Below are positions 60,875 to 64,000 of a stretch of DNA of 64,000 nt, piece after piece. Made by a program: the position numbers and the translations under genes. The stretch comes from Paenisporosarcina sp. OV554. GTDB taxonomy: Bacteria; Bacillota; Bacilli; Bacillales_A; Planococcaceae. A model generated the notes under the pieces. The model was not told the DNA's origin, did not search any database, and worked only from the letters and a program-made list of their open reading frames with translations. The stretch lies in assembly GCF_003058165.1 (NCBI RefSeq), contig NZ_QBUC01000021.1:1-64000 (forward strand), in the 5' to 3' direction. Numbering within the stretch: the first letter of the stretch is position 1; each line of letters opens with the position of its first letter.

Positions 60875-61765
60875 TTACTCCATTGCTTTTCGAACAAACC
60901 CCTCAGCAGAATCTAATCGTTCGACTGATTCTTCATAAGTCATTCCTGTTAATATCATCACAATCGCTACTTTGACATTTTCATTAGCTTGATTGTAATA
61001 AGATGCAGCTTTTTCCTCGTCCACACCAGTTGCTTGAACAATCATGTTTTTTGCACGATGCTGAAGCTTTACATTTGAGGCTTTTACATCAACCATTAAA
61101 TTTTGATACACTTTGCCAAGACCAATCATGACTGAAGTTGAAATCATGTTAAGTACAAGCTTTTGTGCGGAGCCCGCTTTTAAACGAGTGGAACCTGTTA
61201 ATACTTCTGCCCCCGTGTTAATCTCAATCGGATGCTCAGCTGCTTTACTAATAAGGGCATCAGTATTACATGAGATGCTCGCTGTTAATGAACCCTGTGT
61301 CCTTGCATACTCCAATCCTGCCCGAACATACGGTGTTCTTCCACTAGCGGCAATGCCAATGACAGTATCTTTTTCCGAAAGGGAAATCGCAGCCAAATCA
61401 TCTGCTGCAAGTGTTTCTGAATCTTCAGCACCCTCAATGGCTTCAAGCAATGCTTTTTCACCGCCAGCAATAATCCCAACAACTAATGATGAATCCACTC
61501 CAAAAGTTGGTGGACATTCAGCAGCATCCAGTACTCCTAAACGACCACTTGTACCCGCACCTATGTATATGAGTCTACCACCCGATTTCATGCGTTCGAT
61601 GGTCTGTGTTATTAAAACTTCCAACTGAGGAATAACCTCATTAACAGCTATTGGAACCGTCTGATCTTCTTCATTCATTTTCTGTAAAATCTCACGAACG
61701 CTCATACTATCTAAGCCTTCCGTGCTAGAATTGCGTTGTTCCGTAGATAAACTTTCCAAGTTCAT
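60875..61765 (-). CDS. murQ: N-acetylmuramic acid 6-phosphate etherase
   Basis: 296 residues with SIS fold: LIYIGAGTSGRLGVLDAAEC, TFGVDSSLVVGIIAGGEKAL, IGIAASGRTPYV. The D-lactyl ether of MurNAc-6-P is cleaved to GlcNAc-6-P, which then enters the nagA/nagB route encoded on the opposite strand. ATG 61765 after TAGGAGGTG. First gene of the mur operon. Confidence 0.95.
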   Translation of the reverse strand: MNLESLSTEQRNSSTEGLDSMSVREILQKMNEEDQTVPIAVNEVIPQLEVLITQTIERMKSGGRLIYIGAGTSGRLGVLDAAECPPTFGVDSSLVVGIIAGGEKALLEAIEGAEDSETLAADDLAAISLSEKDTVIGIAASGRTPYVRAGLEYARTQGSLTASISCNTDALISKAAEHPIEINTGAEVLTGSTRLKAGSAQKLVLNMISTSVMIGLGKVYQNLMVDVKASNVKLQHRAKNMIVQATGVDEEKAASYYNQANENVKVAIVMILTGMTYEESVERLDSAEGFVRKAME

Positions 61766-62257
61766 AAGATCCCCACCTCCTAGTTACTTGTTTCCTCAAT
61801 AGTATGCGCTTACAGAAATTAAAATTCAATATTATTCTAATATTTAGTGAATTTAAATTTCATTTTTGTGTATTTACATAGATTTAAACAATTATCATCG
61901 TATTTATGGGATCCAAGTTGACGGAGTGATGCTCCAGGTTGACGAAGTGGTTCTCCAGGTTGTACAAAATGTCCATCTATCCTATTTTCCACAATTCCTA
62001 AACTAATTTTCGTGGGTGTTTACGTGATTAGTTCGCCAGGTTGACGGAGTGGCTTTCCAGGTTGACGAAGTGGCTCGCCAGGTTGACGAAGTAGCTCTCC
62101 AGGTTGTACAAAATGTCCATCTATCCTATTTTCCACAATTCCTGAACAAATTTTAAAGAGGCAGATTCATAATAATGGACTATAATGGGAAAACTAACAT
62201 TATATACTCGAAAGTGAAATTTACTATTACACAGACCTAATATAAGGAGGAGTGACG
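61766..62257. other. Intergenic region with mur promoter area and 21-bp repeat array
   Basis: The left part is the promoter/leader of murQ on the minus strand: AATATTA-TTC-TAATATT (61828-61844) is a perfect palindrome that could bind MurR, and AGTATGCGCTTACA (61801-61814) resembles a CcpA cre site with two mismatches. From 61912 to 62118 lies the 21-bp array listed separately. AAGGAGGAG at the right end serves the next gene. Confidence 0.5.
61912..62118. repeat. 21-bp repeat array (CCAGGTTGACGAAGTGG family) in two blocks
   Basis: Block 1 has three exact 21-bp steps (61912, 61933, 61954) and block 2 four (62035, 62056, 62077, 62098). Each starts (T/G)CCA(A/G)GTTG. The last unit of each block is TCCAGGTTGTACAAAATGTC followed by the same tail ATCTATCCTATTTTCCACAA, so the block was duplicated as a whole. 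No ORF. Confidence 0.85.
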
Positions 62258-62920
62258 ATGTATATCCGAATTGAATGGATTTATAAAACACCTAAGGGGA
62301 CAGAAGCGTCTTTTAGTTCCGAAGAAATGCCAGCAGCACATGCTTTGCTGATTGTCGAAGACATGGAACGAACGAAGCGCGTTAAAAACTTAACGTTGAT
62401 CGACAGGTATGATAGCACGTGGACAGTGAAAGAATTGAAAGCCTATCTAAAAGGAATCGAAACCGAACCGCATAACGTCACAGTCTATTTTGATGGAGGG
62501 TTCGATCTTACGAGTAAAGCATCGGGTCTAGGGTGTGTCATTTATTACGAACAAAGTGGGAAGTCGTTCAGGTTACGGAGGAATGTATCTGCCAATGAAC
62601 ACATTTCAAATAACGAGGCCGAATATGCAGCACTCCACTTGAGCATTCATGAGCTCGAGCTTTTAAATGTTCATCATTTGCCAGTCAAATTCATCGGGGA
62701 TTCCCAGGTCGTCATCAAACAAATGACAGAAGAATGGCCGACGCTCGAGAAAGACCTATCAGGATGGGCAGAGAGGATTGACAAAAAGCTAAAAGATCTC
62801 GGCATCCAAGCGGAGTACGAACTAGTACCACGAAAATCGAACGCAGAAGCGGATAGGTTGGCGACGCAAGCGTTGAATGGAATTGAAATCACGGCAACTA
62901 GTGAAGTGATTGGGGAGTAG
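62258..62920 (+). CDS. RNase H-like (reverse-transcriptase-like) protein
   Basis: 220 residues from ATG 62258 (AAGGAGG ends eight bases earlier; GTG 62252 is too close). An N-terminal ~75-residue extension precedes an RNase HI-type domain (RVT_3 family) with all acidic residues visible: YFDGGFD, NNEAEYAALH, FIGDSQVVIKQM, NAEADRLATQAL. In Bacillales such proteins are diverged RNases H of uncertain substrate. Confidence 0.87.
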   Translation: MYIRIEWIYKTPKGTEASFSSEEMPAAHALLIVEDMERTKRVKNLTLIDRYDSTWTVKELKAYLKGIETEPHNVTVYFDGGFDLTSKASGLGCVIYYEQSGKSFRLRRNVSANEHISNNEAEYAALHLSIHELELLNVHHLPVKFIGDSQVVIKQMTEEWPTLEKDLSGWAERIDKKLKDLGIQAEYELVPRKSNAEADRLATQALNGIEITATSEVIGE

Positions 62921-63047
62921 TCAGGGAAGTCAGAGACGGTAGTTGGCAGATAAGGTTGAGTAGATGAATCGAGTTTTTTGTTGTCTATAACGAAAATTCA
63001 TATTTTCTTTACTATAGAGGACTAACGTAACTAAATAACAACGAAAA

Positions 63048-63073
63048 AACAGACGTCTGAAGCGACGTCTGTT
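63048..63073. terminator. Hairpin downstream of RNase H-like gene
   Basis: AACAGACGTC / GACGTCTGTT, a perfect 10-bp stem with six-base loop. The T run (TTTTTTC) is on the minus-strand side, so the + direction terminator activity is doubtful. Confidence 0.5.
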
Positions 63074-63160
63074 CTGTCGTGAACTATTTTAAGTTATCAT
63101 CCTGAAATTTCACTATGATAAAATAAAGTAACTTATAGAGTGAAAAAGGGAAGTGATACT

Positions 63161-63475
63161 TTGGAGAAAAAACAGGCAGAAATCGTCAGTAATTATTTAG
63201 ATCAGTGTAATGACTCTACTTCCACAACTTATGAAATACATAAATTATCAACACCAAACGATACGTTGCTTCAATTTCATCAATGGGCAAATAGAAAGCC
63301 GATTATTGCTGCTTATGAGGTATCTAGACTTGGTCATGACAGCTATTTTTTCTTATTCATTGATTGGCATCGCAATGATAACTATTATTTAGTCATTTAT
63401 GCGCATGATAAATCTACGACCATTGCCGAACTTAACCGTACAATAGAAGAAGACGGCGTTACTTCACTTTCATAG
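63161..63475 (+). CDS. Hypothetical protein
   Basis: 104 residues from TTG 63161; AAAGGGAAGTG lies upstream, whereas the GTG at 63140 would put this site inside the gene. Soluble, with aromatic-rich SRLGHDSYFFLFIDWHRNDN and YYLVIYAHDKS. No family recognised. Stand-alone. Confidence 0.6.
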   Translation: MEKKQAEIVSNYLDQCNDSTSTTYEIHKLSTPNDTLLQFHQWANRKPIIAAYEVSRLGHDSYFFLFIDWHRNDNYYLVIYAHDKSTTIAELNRTIEEDGVTSLS

Positions 63476-63603
63476 ACATATAACCCTCTAAAAAGAGACG
63501 GCAAAAATGATATAAGGAAATCGTATTTCATGCAAACCTTTGGGAATAAGACGATGACAATTCCACTACCCACATCAACTTTAGAAATTGAACCCTTCTT
63601 GGA

Positions 63604-63867
63604 TCAACTATTCAAGCTTTGCCATAATCGTAAAAGGGCAGATCGGATAGTGGATGTTTTCGATTTTGAATGAATTGTTTTTGAAACCTTATCTGAATCG
63701 AAAGTATATATAAAATTACAGCCTTCGCACGCGACGCCTATTTGTTTTTTTGTAAACGGATGTTGAAAATACACTTCATCAAAACCACATACTTGGCATT
63801 CCATGATATGAAATTGTTCACGGGGACCAATTAGAACATTGAGGGAAATTTCAAAATCAAAATTCAT
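63604..63867 (-). CDS. Small zinc-ribbon-like hypothetical protein
   Basis: 87 residues, ATG 63867 preceded by GAGGTG. Two Cys pairs, MECQVCGFDEV and VACEGCNF, 24 residues apart suggest a structural zinc site. The C-terminus is basic and Ser-rich. No family recognised; it could bind nucleic acid or protein. Confidence 0.6.
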   Translation of the reverse strand: MNFDFEISLNVLIGPREQFHIMECQVCGFDEVYFQHPFTKKQIGVACEGCNFIYTFDSDKVSKTIHSKSKTSTIRSALLRLWQSLNS

Positions 63868-64000
63868 CTTTATACACCTCGTATTCTTTTTCGAATATTA
63901 TATCAAATTTTTAGTAAAAAAATATCAGTAATTTGTCATAGCTTCATAAAAAAGTTTCGACATATGTTTTGGAAATATGGACGGTTTCTTCCGTTTTTGT

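Noticed and set aside
61801-61814. CcpA cre site in the murQ leader
   Set aside because: Two mismatches to the consensus at core positions; kept only as a remark.

Overview
The window looks like chromosomal DNA of a low-GC Gram-positive endospore-former of the Bacillales, most likely a Planococcaceae/Caryophanaceae relative (Sporosarcina, Psychrobacillus or Lysinibacillus type). Evidence: strong AGGAGG ribosome sites, frequent TTG/GTG starts, a KinB-like kinase, a YppG-like coat protein, a YxiJ-family protein, and argCJBD, nagP-nagAB-nagR and murQ-murP-mupG-murR operons in Bacillus-like form. No rRNA or complete tRNA gene was seen. Genus placement is inference.

Layout. 0-9.5 kb: small orphan genes, a DIP1984-family protein, a duplicated DUF2975 pair with an XRE regulator, a YppG-like protein, an N5-(carboxyethyl)ornithine synthase and a decayed gene. 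9.6-12 kb: sensor kinase and GNAT enzyme. 12.4-23.5 kb: the metabolic centrepiece. A Dpp/Opp-type peptide ABC transporter plus an N-succinylamino acid racemase (NSAR/OSBS) homologue (minus strand) is divergent from a plus-strand operon RpiR regulator - M20 amidohydrolase - GNAT acyltransferase - second NSAR/OSBS. This matches the known route D-amino acid > N-succinyl-D > N-succinyl-L > L-amino acid. 24-27.8 kb: LytTR regulator, CoA-transferase of the succinate/acetate class and malic enzyme; the CoA-transferase could re-form succinyl-CoA. 28-31.8 kb: small orphans, a truncated methyltransferase and an MDR oxidoreductase. 32-35.1 kb: TPP riboswitch with a ThiXYZ-type pyrimidine importer. 35.2-39.4 kb: a decay zone with a uvrX fragment abutting a lipoprotein fragment, an intact ECF sigma/anti-sigma pair, eutH, and remnants of pepQ, ohr and a histidinol-phosphatase. 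39.5-45.3 kb: L-amino-acid oxidase, then a run of genes separated by recurrent stem-loops (CopZ-like protein, MerR regulator with Bmr-type efflux pump, orphan genes). 45.5-49.8 kb: argCJBD. 49.9-51 kb: a roughly 1 kb repeat array. 51.6-56.3 kb: GlcNAc uptake and catabolism. 57.4-61.8 kb: MurNAc-6P recycling on the other strand. 62-64 kb: RNase H-like protein and two small genes.

The most unusual signals are: (1) a dispersed stem-loop family in two loop types, one found upstream and the other downstream of orphan genes, giving a cassette-like layout without a visible recombinase; (2) the duplicated NSAR genes around a divergent promoter region with two long inverted repeats; (3) two genes (ceo-like and thiZ) whose ribosome site and reading frame point to an ATT start codon; (4) two intergenic arrays with exact 21-bp periodicity; (5) a 214-bp tandem duplication carrying a perfectly conserved cruciform-like hairpin.
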